Translations under genes and position numbers: made by a program | Notes under the pieces: generated by a model | Told to the model about the DNA's origin: nothing | The model's database searches: none | What the model saw: the letters and a program-made list of their open reading frames with translations, nothing else | Assembly (NCBI RefSeq): GCF_019457885.1 | Contig: NZ_JAHZST010000009.1 | Coordinates: 1-64,000, forward strand | Origin: Shewanella nanhaiensis | GTDB taxonomy: Bacteria; Pseudomonadota; Gammaproteobacteria; Enterobacterales; Shewanellaceae | Length of the DNA stretch: 64,000 bases | Direction of reading: 5' to 3' | In this document: piece by piece, positions 39,023 to 47,740 of the stretch | Numbering within the stretch: position 1 is the stretch's first letter | How the letters are laid out: every line of letters begins with the position of its first letter

Positions 39023-40798
39023 TTACTTCTCTAGCATAAGTTGACGTACATACTTAACAGGCGCACTTCCATAACTTAAGAACTGCTCATGAAAAGTTTT
39101 TAGATCAAAATTATCGCCCTCTATCCCCTTCAACTCCTCTCTGAAATCATAGATCTCACGGTAGCCTGAATAGTAGCTAGTTAACTGGACTTGGCTAAGC
39201 GTAGCCCTTCTCCACTTACCTTCGGCTTCTGCCTGTTGCTGAAACGCTTCATTTACCATAAGGTCTAACGCTTGCTCTTCAGTCATCCCTTTAACCTGAA
39301 TGCTGTAATCGAGTAGCGTATTGGCGATAACCCTCAGATTCCACTTGTAATACATTAACCACATCTCAGGCTCAAAATCACCATAACCCTCTTCAAGCAT
39401 CATACGCTCGGTATAAACGGCCCAACCTTCAACCATTGCACCATTGCCGAACAAGCTCTTAATCATACTTGGTGATTCATTTGAGTAGACGAGCTGCGTG
39501 TAATGCCCAGGAATGGCTTCATGGATATTAAGCACTTGTAAGATCCAGTGATTATACTCACGAAGGTAACTTTCTGCAGACTCTGCATCCATGGCATCGA
39601 GGGGAGTCACATTGTAGTAGGTGTTACTCGACTTCTCATAAGGCCCTGGCGCACTGATTGATGCACCAGCAAAGCCTCGCATATAAGCCGGAGTTTCCCG
39701 CACGACCAATGGCTTTTCAGGGTTAAGCGTGACCAAGTTTTTCTCATTAACGAACTTAACCAACTCAGGTATTTGCGCTCTCACCTCATCGACAAAATCG
39801 TCACGTTTAACATGCTTTGCAGAGAGTTTGTCTATCAGTTGACGGGTTGCTTTATTCTGATCTTTTGGCTGCGGAGTATCGAAGTGCTTCGACCAAAGCT
39901 GAGTAGTAATTTTAGCCATCTCAGTTTGCACGCGCAGTTTATCTGCCAATGCTTTCTCATAGAGAGCTTTACCACTCATGCCTGCTTGGATATCGAAAGC
40001 AAACTTCTCTTCATAGCGCTCTTCACCAATTCTGAAACTGCGCGCGCCCTCTTTTTCAAGTTTGGCCGCTAGCGCTGCTAACCAGTCAATATGTTCTTTT
40101 ATCGCTTTTGTTGATGCATTAAAGCGCTGTTCAAACAGTTTTTTCTCTGCAGTTGTCAGCCCTGAGTTTTTAGCGCTATCTAATAGATCTTCAGAGAACA
40201 CCGAGAAAGCTCCCTGATTTTGCATCTGGGCTAATTGAGTATGCTCTAAGGTTGGATTATTGATATTGTGGCGCGCTGCTTCATAAAAGGCTGGAACATT
40301 TTCCATACGTGCCAATACTGAACGAAGACGGGCATCAAATGGGGCAAAATCCTCATTAATCAGTTGTGCAAAACCACCTGCGACGTTGTAAGCGCTTGGA
40401 TTCCACTGCCAAGACTTAAAGGTTGTGATCTCCCATAGGTCACGCTTAAGCAAATTCTCAATTAAACGGTAATCTATAAGCTCGTTTGCAGAGAGTTTAT
40501 CTGTATCAAACTGAGCCAGTTTTGCCAGTTGTTGTTGATTAAACAATATCGATGCCTGACGATTCTCTTCATTTGGGATCTTTAAAATACCATCGTACTT
40601 GTGATATCCACTGTAGAGCGCCCACGTGGGAGACTCTTTCCAGAAGTCACTCACAAACTGTTGAGAAAATTGGTTAAAGCTCATCTGCTGTTGAGTCACA
40701 CTTTTTACATCTGTTTGCTGAGTACTCTCCTGAGTCTGGCACCCAGTCAATCCCGTAAGCGCTAATCCTACCACCAGTGATAATGTTGCTTTTTTCAT
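39023..40798 (-). CDS. DUF885 family lipoprotein, putative metallopeptidase
   Basis: 591 residues. The start at the ATG 40798 gives a lipoprotein signal with lipobox LTGC near residue 20, so it is membrane-anchored on the periplasmic side; the TTG at 40810 is less likely. HEAIPGH at 426-432 is the family's conserved zinc-binding-like motif, related to HExxH metallopeptidases. Shewanella genomes carry several DUF885 proteins; none has a settled substrate. It stands alone between a response regulator and a RecQ-like helicase. Confidence 0.9.
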   Translation of the reverse strand: MKKATLSLVVGLALTGLTGCQTQESTQQTDVKSVTQQQMSFNQFSQQFVSDFWKESPTWALYSGYHKYDGILKIPNEENRQASILFNQQQLAKLAQFDTDKLSANELIDYRLIENLLKRDLWEITTFKSWQWNPSAYNVAGGFAQLINEDFAPFDARLRSVLARMENVPAFYEAARHNINNPTLEHTQLAQMQNQGAFSVFSEDLLDSAKNSGLTTAEKKLFEQRFNASTKAIKEHIDWLAALAAKLEKEGARSFRIGEERYEEKFAFDIQAGMSGKALYEKALADKLRVQTEMAKITTQLWSKHFDTPQPKDQNKATRQLIDKLSAKHVKRDDFVDEVRAQIPELVKFVNEKNLVTLNPEKPLVVRETPAYMRGFAGASISAPGPYEKSSNTYYNVTPLDAMDAESAESYLREYNHWILQVLNIHEAIPGHYTQLVYSNESPSMIKSLFGNGAMVEGWAVYTERMMLEEGYGDFEPEMWLMYYKWNLRVIANTLLDYSIQVKGMTEEQALDLMVNEAFQQQAEAEGKWRRATLSQVQLTSYYSGYREIYDFREELKGIEGDNFDLKTFHEQFLSYGSAPVKYVRQLMLEK

Positions 40799-40918
40799 AT
40801 CTAATCCCAATTCATTGTTTTTATTTTTTATTAGTTTTGACTCTTTTTCGCGGCCTAGTTAACCACGTCTTATAAAATTTTTCAGCATCTGTAACGGGTC
40901 AGAAACATAGCGTTACAT

Positions 40919-42856
40919 CTATTTTAGCCCTTGGGTTACCCATAGCTTTACATCAGAAAATCGGTATCGCTCAAACTGAGCAAAGCCTTTAGCAGATCTG
41001 AGCTTTAACTTGGTAAACAAGGGGGTAGTGAGTCCACAAAGGAAGCGAGCCACCAAAACTGGTGTAGATGCAGTACCAAGCTTAGTGACAACATCAACGC
41101 AAACTTGGTTAAAGTCATACTCCTCAAGCGGTGTTAAGTAGGGAGGTGGAGGAAGTATTGCCTGCTCACCACGACAAGCTGAGCAGACACCACAATCTTG
41201 TGTCATCTGATCATCTGAAAAATAGTGAGCAAGTTGGCGACTCAAGCAGTTTGGCGAAGTAAACAGCTCAACCAGATGATTGATCCTCGCCACTTCACTG
41301 GCTTCTTTATTCAAAAAACGCTTAGATAACCTTGCTGTTAGCTCCTTATCATCAAATTCGCTATTCACAACCTGATAAACCTGAGTCATCTGCTTTGATT
41401 GCAACTCAATCATCCCTTTTTCATCAAGGTAATTGATAGCTTTTAAGACTCTTTGTCTGTCGCTAGCATAACTTTGATTCAGTGAATCAAAGTTAACACT
41501 CGACCAAATTTTTGCCCTATCTGCTGTAGTAAAAATGGCGCGAATAAAGTCTCGTCTTTCTGCGGTAAAATACTCAATCACTTCCGCTTCAGGAAGAAGA
41601 AACTTAAACTTATACTCGGCAAAGTAGCTGTAGGTAGGCTTAATGACATTAAGAAGTTCCAGATACACCAGCAAGGTTTTAAGGGATAACGGGCGAATAT
41701 TGGATTGATTAGAGAGACTATTTAACACCAGCTCCCATTGAGGTAATTGCGAGCTCCTGCTCTCAAAAGCAGCTTTTTTTATCTCATTAAGCACCATCTC
41801 AATCCCTACCGGCTCAGGAGTGTCTCCATACACAAAGTTCTCTAATGTACTGAGATTATCCCCGTTCGCCAGCACCAAGCACTCAGAGTCTCCACCGTCA
41901 CGTCCAGCCCTACCAATCTCCTGTGCGTAGTTCTCAATAGATTTTGGTAGATCATAATGCACCACAAAACGAATATCACTCTTATCTATCCCCATACCAA
42001 AGGCGATGGTAGCGACAATAATGCCCTGCTCTCCTGACATAAACTTGTGCTGAATGGCCTGGCGCACCTCAGAGGTCATACCCGCATGATAGGCTTTTGC
42101 CGATATACCTCTTGCTTTTAGTTGCTCAGCAACCTTTTCAGCAGTCTGCTGTAGCGTGACATAGATGATCCCAGAGCTAGCCAGCCGTGTTTGTAGCCAA
42201 GTGGAGAGATAATCAAGTTTATCAGTACTGCTGAGTCCTTTTACTCCTAAGTGCAAGTTAGGCCGGTAGAAGCCCGTTAAGGTGATATGCTCAGGTTTAA
42301 TGCCAAACTTACTTCCCATATCCTGTATGACTTTGGAGGTTGCCGTGGCTGTTAACAGTAAGGTTTGGGGGATATTCAATGCTTGCTGATAGCTGGGCAG
42401 TTTTAGGTAATCTGGACGAAAGTTATGCCCCCACTCAGAGATACAGTGGGCTTCATCGACCACTAATAGCGAAATGGGTACTCCGGCAATAAACTGTCTA
42501 AAGCGTTCGTTATTGAGCCGCTCAACAGAGATCATTAAGATCTTTATCACACCAGCTCTAACGCCTGCCATCACCTCATTGGTTTCCTCTCGACTTTGGG
42601 TCGAATCGATACTCGCTGCAGCGATACCTTTGCTATTGAGAAAGCTTATCTGATCTTGTATCAAGGCAAGCAGTGGCGACACAACTATGGTCAAATGAGG
42701 TAAACACAGGGCGGGCAGTTGATAACAGAGTGATTTTCCCGAACCCGTTGGAAATATAGCGGCAGCGCTATGGCCATCGAGTATGGCACGAACGACCTGT
42801 TCTTGACCGGGTCTAAACTCACTGAAACCGAAATGGGATTGCAATAACTGCTGCAT
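40919..42856 (-). CDS. RecQ-family ATP-dependent DNA helicase
   Basis: 645 residues of a superfamily 2 3'-5' helicase: FRPGQEQVV (motif 0), PTGSGKS (Walker A), VVDEAHCISEWGH (motif II) and QEIGRAGRDGG (motif VI), then a zinc-binding C-terminal region (CLSRQ...CGVCSAC, near 540-565). It lacks the HRDC domain of canonical RecQ, so it looks like a second RecQ-like helicase. The ATG at 42856 is better supported than the TTG at 42883. Adjacent to an EEP-family protein on the same strand, 60 bp apart. Confidence 0.92.
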   Translation of the reverse strand: MQQLLQSHFGFSEFRPGQEQVVRAILDGHSAAAIFPTGSGKSLCYQLPALCLPHLTIVVSPLLALIQDQISFLNSKGIAAASIDSTQSREETNEVMAGVRAGVIKILMISVERLNNERFRQFIAGVPISLLVVDEAHCISEWGHNFRPDYLKLPSYQQALNIPQTLLLTATATSKVIQDMGSKFGIKPEHITLTGFYRPNLHLGVKGLSSTDKLDYLSTWLQTRLASSGIIYVTLQQTAEKVAEQLKARGISAKAYHAGMTSEVRQAIQHKFMSGEQGIIVATIAFGMGIDKSDIRFVVHYDLPKSIENYAQEIGRAGRDGGDSECLVLANGDNLSTLENFVYGDTPEPVGIEMVLNEIKKAAFESRSSQLPQWELVLNSLSNQSNIRPLSLKTLLVYLELLNVIKPTYSYFAEYKFKFLLPEAEVIEYFTAERRDFIRAIFTTADRAKIWSSVNFDSLNQSYASDRQRVLKAINYLDEKGMIELQSKQMTQVYQVVNSEFDDKELTARLSKRFLNKEASEVARINHLVELFTSPNCLSRQLAHYFSDDQMTQDCGVCSACRGEQAILPPPPYLTPLEEYDFNQVCVDVVTKLGTASTPVLVARFLCGLTTPLFTKLKLRSAKGFAQFERYRFSDVKLWVTQGLK

Positions 42857-42915
42857 GAATAAACCTACCTTAAATGGCGACAATGGCTAATGATATTAAG
42901 AGAGTTGATACAGGG

Positions 42916-43773
42916 CTAAACACGCTTTTCAATCAAGGTAAAGCTTGCTTGTATCGGGTTATGATCTGAGGCCTCTGTCGTATTAGAGTGAGCCTTTTGT
43001 AACTTAAGACCTCGATAATAAAGGTGATCCAGTGCCTTACCAAATACGCGGTTACGGTTATCTGTCTCATAGTTTGCTTCTTGTAACCCTAATTTTGTCG
43101 CAAACTCGCCAACCACATCTAAGCGGCTTTGTCGCCATGTATTAAAGTCACCAGCCATGATTACTGGACCAGTGTGTACACTGATCTGCTCAGCTAACAG
43201 TGCAAATTGAGATCGATAAGCTTTTAAGCGCCAATCAAAATTGATTCCATGTAGATTCACAACCATCAGGTTTTCGCCATTGGATAATAGGTATTGTGAA
43301 ACCAGCGCAGATTTGGCAAAACGGATCCAAGGTTCAGTAGCATGATAAGCACAAGCAGACTCAGCTTGCACATTGGCCAAGTTCATCACGCCGATTGGTG
43401 TTTTGAACACCTTAAAGGCTTTGGCCATCAATACCTGCTGGCTATTGTTTGTTATAAATTGAGTTAAGTTCTTTGATAACTTAGCCTCTTGCAACAACAC
43501 GAGCTCGTTACTAGACACAAGTTCAGTTAACACAGAGTCCCAGCCAGACTTTTGTTGCTTATAGAGGTTCCAAACCGCCACGTTGAGCCTTCCCTCAAGA
43601 TCTAATGGAGTACTCACAGACTTCTCAACACATTGGGATAGAAACAAGGGTAAACTTGCACTGTTCATGATCTGACTCTCTCCATTCGCCTCATTAACAA
43701 CATAAACATAAGTGACGGCGCTAAATGACAACCCCATGACTAAGGCAAGTATCGTTTTAACACTTAATTTCAA
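42916..43773 (-). CDS. Endonuclease/exonuclease/phosphatase (EEP) family protein
   Basis: About 285 residues with the EEP catalytic set: WNLY (Asn), LLQEA (Glu), NLHGINF (His), AGDFNTW (Asp, Asn) and SDHNPI (Asp, His). A hydrophobic N-terminus (KTILALVMGLSFSAVTYVYVV) suggests a membrane anchor or export. I place the start at the TTG at 43773; the frame continues upstream to 43872 but that part lies in a mobile inverted-repeat element and is probably not native. The substrate, nucleic acid or phospholipid, is not evident. Confidence 0.8.
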   Translation of the reverse strand: MKLSVKTILALVMGLSFSAVTYVYVVNEANGESQIMNSASLPLFLSQCVEKSVSTPLDLEGRLNVAVWNLYKQQKSGWDSVLTELVSSNELVLLQEAKLSKNLTQFITNNSQQVLMAKAFKVFKTPIGVMNLANVQAESACAYHATEPWIRFAKSALVSQYLLSNGENLMVVNLHGINFDWRLKAYRSQFALLAEQISVHTGPVIMAGDFNTWRQSRLDVVGEFATKLGLQEANYETDNRNRVFGKALDHLYYRGLKLQKAHSNTTEASDHNPIQASFTLIEKRV

Positions 43774-43815
43774 TATAGTTACCCATTTATATAACTTTAG
43801 ACTGAGCTTATGGTT

Positions 43816-44081
43816 ATACCCAAACAACTTCAAGGTGCAGGATTCAGCATGTCGAGAAGTGACAGAGTTCAAGGCATGAAATAGTAGGACTAGTTATTCT
43901 AATTCAATATTTCATAACACAGAAAAATGTTGCTTCGCGCCATGCCCTTCGGGAGCTCCCGTAGAACCGCTGCACTGCGTTAGTGATATCGACAAGGGAA
44001 TAACCATTATCCTCAATCACTGCCTTGTTCAGCTATCCTACGGGAACTCTGAAACGAGCACCCTGAGGTAGCTTGGGTATA
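43816..44081. mobile_element. MITE-like element with 24-bp terminal inverted repeats
   Basis: A 266-bp unit beginning TATACCCAAACAACTTCAAG and ending in the imperfect complement GGTAGCTTGGGTATA; 20 of 24 terminal bases pair. No transposase is encoded. The interior includes the palindrome GGGAGCTCCC (43951-43960). Short terminally inverted units of this kind are scattered through Shewanella and related marine genomes. It lies between the EEP gene and the cardiolipin synthase gene. Confidence 0.75.
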
Positions 44082-44217
44082 GCAATATAACAAAGCATTA
44101 GCCATGCCCAAAAAGTTCAAGTCTAGTGACAATATCTATCTGTATTAATATCGAAAAACAATGCACACTAGACGCTTAATTTCATCGTGGTTTAAATACT
44201 AACCTCAAGCAGAGAAT

Positions 44218-45675
44218 ATGGAAGATTTTTATCAAATTTTAACCTTAGTGGGTTTATTTGCATACTGGTTAATTGCCGCCGGAGTGGTGATTCGAGTAAT
44301 TATCAAACGCCGCAGTATCGGCGTATCGTTAGCCTGGATGATGGTTATCTATTTCGTGCCTTTCTTTGGTGTATTAGGTTACTTACTTATTGGAGAGCAG
44401 AACTGGGGAAAAGCACGAGAAAACAGAGCCAAATTGATGTATGCCCCCTACAGGAAGTGGTTCGCTGATCTCTACCTGTTTCGCCAATACCGACCTAAAG
44501 AGTTAACCGAATATGGCCACTCCATCAGTTCGCTGTGCGAGCAAAGATTGGGGATCCCCTCTTTAGGCAATAACCAACTAGAGCTTCAATCCAGTCCACA
44601 ACAGATCTTAAATTCGCTCATCGCTGATATCGAGGGAGCTCAAAGTTCAATTAACCTCGAATTTTATATCTGGCACCCTGGCGGTTTAGCAGACAAAGTC
44701 GTGCAAGCATTGATTGATGCCGCAAAACGCGGCGTTGAAATTAAGCTATTACTGGACGCTGCAGGAAGCCGGCAATTCTTTAAGAGCCATTGGCCAAAAC
44801 AGCTTAAGCAAAGTGGCATAGAGGTAACTGAGGCTCTGGTTGTTTCCCCACTTAGAATGTTCTTCAGACGTTTAGACCTTAGGATGCACCGTAAAATTGT
44901 CATCATAGACAATCAAATAGGCTATACAGGCTCTATGAATCTGGTCGATCCAGCCTTTTTTAAACAAAATGCCCATGTTGGACAGTGGATTGATGTGATG
45001 GTGCGAATAACTGGCTCGAACGTACCTGTACTCAACACGATTAATAGCTGGGATTGGGAAGTCGAGACCAATCACAGGCAGTTACCAGAAGCCCCTGAGT
45101 GCATCGAGCTAAACGCTGATCACCCTATCGATATGCTGCAGGTGATCCCTTCGGGACCAGGAATGCCCTCAGAGATTATTCATCAGGTATTGCTACTGAG
45201 TATCTATCAGGCAAAATCAAAAATTGTTATCACGACCCCCTACTTTGTTCCCAGTGAAAACCTGATGTTTGCGTTAACATCAGCAGCTCAGCGCGGCGTC
45301 ATTGTCGAGCTCATAATTCCAGAGAGAAATGACTCAACCATGGTTAAATGGGCCAGCCGCTCCTTCTTCGGCGAACTGCTCAGTGCAGGGGTTAAGATCT
45401 ACCGCTTTAAAGGTGGACTCTTACACACTAAATCAGTCGTTATCGATCAAAACCACTGTCTGATAGGCACTGTTAACCTAGATATGCGCAGTCTATGGCT
45501 AAATAACGAAGTCACTTTGGCGGTAGACGATCTGGCTTTTACTCAGGAGCTAAGTCAACTTCAACAGAGCTACATTGATGACTCTACACAGCTCGAACAT
45601 GAGAGGTGGCGTAAAAGGCCCGTTTATAAGAGGATCATAGAGCAGTTTTTCTATATGTTTAGCCCACTCTTGTAA
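44218..45675 (+). CDS. cls: Cardiolipin synthase
   Basis: Condenses two phosphatidylglycerols to cardiolipin at the inner membrane. 485 residues: two N-terminal membrane helices (about 8-30 and 38-60) and two phospholipase-D HKD motifs, H224 in MHRKIVIID and H403 in LHTKSVVID, each followed by GSMN or GTVN. Length and layout match E. coli ClsA (486). It follows the inverted-repeat element; no ribosome site is strong, AAGCAGAG being the nearest. Confidence 0.95.
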   Translation: MEDFYQILTLVGLFAYWLIAAGVVIRVIIKRRSIGVSLAWMMVIYFVPFFGVLGYLLIGEQNWGKARENRAKLMYAPYRKWFADLYLFRQYRPKELTEYGHSISSLCEQRLGIPSLGNNQLELQSSPQQILNSLIADIEGAQSSINLEFYIWHPGGLADKVVQALIDAAKRGVEIKLLLDAAGSRQFFKSHWPKQLKQSGIEVTEALVVSPLRMFFRRLDLRMHRKIVIIDNQIGYTGSMNLVDPAFFKQNAHVGQWIDVMVRITGSNVPVLNTINSWDWEVETNHRQLPEAPECIELNADHPIDMLQVIPSGPGMPSEIIHQVLLLSIYQAKSKIVITTPYFVPSENLMFALTSAAQRGVIVELIIPERNDSTMVKWASRSFFGELLSAGVKIYRFKGGLLHTKSVVIDQNHCLIGTVNLDMRSLWLNNEVTLAVDDLAFTQELSQLQQSYIDDSTQLEHERWRKRPVYKRIIEQFFYMFSPLL

Positions 45676-45696
45676 AAAACGCAGCTAACGCGTTTT
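45676..45696 (+). terminator. Probable terminator of the cardiolipin synthase gene
   Basis: AAAACGC / GCGTTTT with a 7-nt loop, starting immediately at the stop codon, with only a short T tail. Confidence 0.55.
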
Positions 45697-45848
45697 AAAT
45701 AAACACTATTTGACTATCTAATACGCAAACGATTGAAATGTCAGTTTTATCACTTGACCATCTTCAGGCTTTTGCGTAAAGTACCGCTCCGTTAACAGGG
45801 AAAGCCAGTCAGCGCGGTTTAGTGATTTGTTAACGATTTCCAAACTTG

Positions 45849-45895
45849 TTATCTCAGCGATATAGAGATAAACGTGAAAACTAACACGCTATAAT
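45849..45895 (+). promoter_or_regulatory. tRNA-Ser promoter with overlapping inverted repeat
   Basis: A consensus -10 TATAAT at 45890-45895 stands 12 bases before the tRNA. The -35 position (45867-45872) is poor, GATAAA, and is overlapped by an inverted repeat TTATCTC (45849-45855) / GAGATAA (45865-45871), so activation or repression there is possible. Confidence 0.6.
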
Positions 45896-45907
45896 AGTTA
45901 AAAATTT

Positions 45908-45998
45908 GGTGAGTTGTCTGAGTGGCTGAAGGAGCACGCCTGGAAAGTGTGTATGGGTTTATAGCCCATCTAGGGTTCGAATCCCTAACTCACCGCCA
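45908..45998 (+). tRNA. tRNA-Ser (anticodon GGA)
   Basis: 91 nt including an encoded CCA. The acceptor stem GGTGAGT / ACTCACC is perfect, the anticodon loop reads CTGGAAA with anticodon GGA (decoding UCC and UCU), a long class II variable arm is present (GTATGGGTTTATAGCCCATC region), and the T loop is GGTTCGAATCC. Followed by its own terminator. Confidence 0.97.
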
Positions 45999-46008
45999 TA
46001 TTTAGATT

Positions 46009-46036
46009 AAGGGCTATCATTCGTGACAGCCCTTTT
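46009..46036 (+). terminator. Intrinsic terminator of tRNA-Ser
   Basis: AAGGGCT / AGCCCTT with TCA/TGA pairing above a TTCG tetraloop and one bulge, followed by a T5 tract. Confidence 0.92.
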
Positions 46037-46096
46037 TCGTATTAAATTATTAATTAGGCTTCCTTTCTCACTCACAAGCCTATCAGATATTCAGCG

Positions 46097-46942
46097 CTAC
46101 TTAGCTTGGATAAAGTCTGTAAACGCCTCATTTCCATCACACACTCTTTGAAGTTCAAGATCCCGCTCGGCCCAATCGATAAACACTTCCTGTTCTAGCT
46201 CTGATCCATTAATCACCTGCAGTACCTTTGGTGAGGACTTAAGTGCGCAGCTTACTTTTAGTAAGTTTAGATGGGTGAACTTGCGTTTGGGATCGGCGCG
46301 CTTTGCTTGCTCAAGCGTATGATAAGCTTCCTCTAGGTTCCCTAACCTAAATTCAGCATATCCCTTAAACTCGAGTGTTTTAGGGTTATTAGGTTGGTGT
46401 TCTAATGATACCTCATACTCATTTATCGCCTCTTGAAACTGTTTACTCTGTCTTTTCCCGACACCAGATAACAGGGCTTCCTTCCCCAAATACTCCCTCT
46501 CTTTGATGTCTAATAACCTAAGATATATCTTTGCAGTCTTACTATTACTGGCTATCTCTTGATTGAAATAACTCCGTGAAACGTCAAAATCATTTTGCAG
46601 ATAATGTAAGATCCCCAAATTATTATTGGCTCTTAACTTAACATGTGTATAGCCGCCATCAGTCGCACCGACTAAAGAGCTTTCTAAATACTTATTTGCT
46701 TCCTCGTACTCTTTGGCTTGTACTAAGGTCCAACCTATTGCACCTTGTAGCTCTGCTCTCTTTTTCGGTTCAGATGTTTCATTTAGCCTCTCTTTTAAAG
46801 TATTAACGACTTCTAAGCTCCTTCCCTCTTCGATGAGTGCTTTTACATCCTTAAGTTCCATTGTTTCTGCTATCCCAAACAATGGAACAAAAAAAAGGAT
46901 CGGTAACACGAGATAACCATAATGCTTGATTAAGCTGACCAT
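46097..46942 (-). CDS. Exported TPR-repeat protein of unknown function
   Basis: 281 residues. The ATG at 46942 follows AGGAGAG and gives a signal peptide (MVSLIKHYGYLVLPILFFVPLFGIAE), then several TPR-like helical pairs (for example KEYEEANKYLESS, NEYEVSLEHQPNNPKTLEFKG, EEAYHTLEQAKRADPK). It is the second gene of a two-gene operon 13 bp after a membrane protein gene. TPRs imply a binding partner, possibly that neighbour. I do not recognise a named family. It lies just beyond a tRNA gene. Confidence 0.85.
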   Translation of the reverse strand: MVSLIKHYGYLVLPILFFVPLFGIAETMELKDVKALIEEGRSLEVVNTLKERLNETSEPKKRAELQGAIGWTLVQAKEYEEANKYLESSLVGATDGGYTHVKLRANNNLGILHYLQNDFDVSRSYFNQEIASNSKTAKIYLRLLDIKEREYLGKEALLSGVGKRQSKQFQEAINEYEVSLEHQPNNPKTLEFKGYAEFRLGNLEEAYHTLEQAKRADPKRKFTHLNLLKVSCALKSSPKVLQVINGSELEQEVFIDWAERDLELQRVCDGNEAFTDFIQAK

Positions 46943-46955
46943 GCTGCTCTCCTGG

Positions 46956-47477
46956 TTAAAAGTCACCGAAACCTGAATCATTAGTATTATCTGATAGTTG
47001 CTGTATTAAGGCATTTTCAGATGTAGTGCTGGCCGATAATTTTGCTTCAAGCTTTGAAAGTTTAGAAAAAACGGTTGAATTATCAATATTCAATGCATGC
47101 TCATCTTTCAAGACAATTAAACCTTTGCCGTTTTCATCTAAGGTGATTTTTCTATTTTGAATATAGAGAATGGTGGGATGTTCAGCCTCTACCGGAGTCA
47201 AGCTCAATACAACTTCGGCTTCAGGTCGATGTATTAAAATGGCGAGACCTGCCATTAAAAAAAGCAGGGTAAACCCTAAAAAAATCCGTGTATTATTCAG
47301 TTGCTTGCCTGCCATCTCCTCCCAAATTTTAAGTTTTTCGGGCTCAAAGTCTAAAAGGCTGGTGTCTAAAATCTTATTTTGTACATCGGATGTCAGTTTA
47401 TATCCGATGAATAACATTAAAAATGAGAAACCAGTTGCACCGGTTCCAAGTATTGCAACCACATCTAAATTATCCAT
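46956..47477 (-). CDS. Membrane protein of unknown function, partner of the TPR protein
   Basis: 173 residues with two membrane helices (about 7-28 and 63-82) joined by a charged loop, then a C-terminal hydrophilic region after HRPEAE that begins beta-rich and ends in a short coiled-coil-like part. The ribosome site is AGGAGTC before the ATG. I recognise no domain. Coupled in one operon with the exported TPR protein. Confidence 0.78.
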   Translation of the reverse strand: MDNLDVVAILGTGATGFSFLMLFIGYKLTSDVQNKILDTSLLDFEPEKLKIWEEMAGKQLNNTRIFLGFTLLFLMAGLAILIHRPEAEVVLSLTPVEAEHPTILYIQNRKITLDENGKGLIVLKDEHALNIDNSTVFSKLSKLEAKLSASTTSENALIQQLSDNTNDSGFGDF

Positions 47478-47688
47478 AATGACTCCTGCTTCCCTAATGC
47501 CATTAACTGTTTATAATCAATATATTGAAATATATAATTAAATCTAGAACATTAATCCATATCCTTATGCCTTATGTTTGGCTGTAAAACCTCTCAAGGT
47601 ATTACCAGAGTCTGTTTAACTAATAAAGAAAAACTGGTTAATTTAGGAGTAAAGGAGTAGTTACAAAGGATAGTAATACTGCGCTAAC

Positions 47689-47717
47689 AAAAAGCCCCGC
47701 TTTTATGCAGGGCTTGT
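47689..47717 (-). terminator. Intrinsic terminator of the chemoreceptor gene
   Basis: On the minus strand AAGCCCTGC pairs with GCGGGGCTT (one G-T wobble), followed by T5; 24 bases past the stop. Confidence 0.85.
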
Positions 47718-47740
47718 TGGTAGATCTATGACGGGATAAC

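Noticed and set aside
43801..43872. Native N-terminus of the EEP protein starting at 43872
   Set aside because: That part lies in the inverted-repeat element, starts with TTG without a ribosome site, and precedes the hydrophobic anchor expected at the protein start.
45721..45736. PurR-like sequence ACGCAAACGATTGAAA after the cardiolipin synthase gene
   Set aside because: The left half fits but the right half lacks the CNT of the motif, and no purine gene is downstream.
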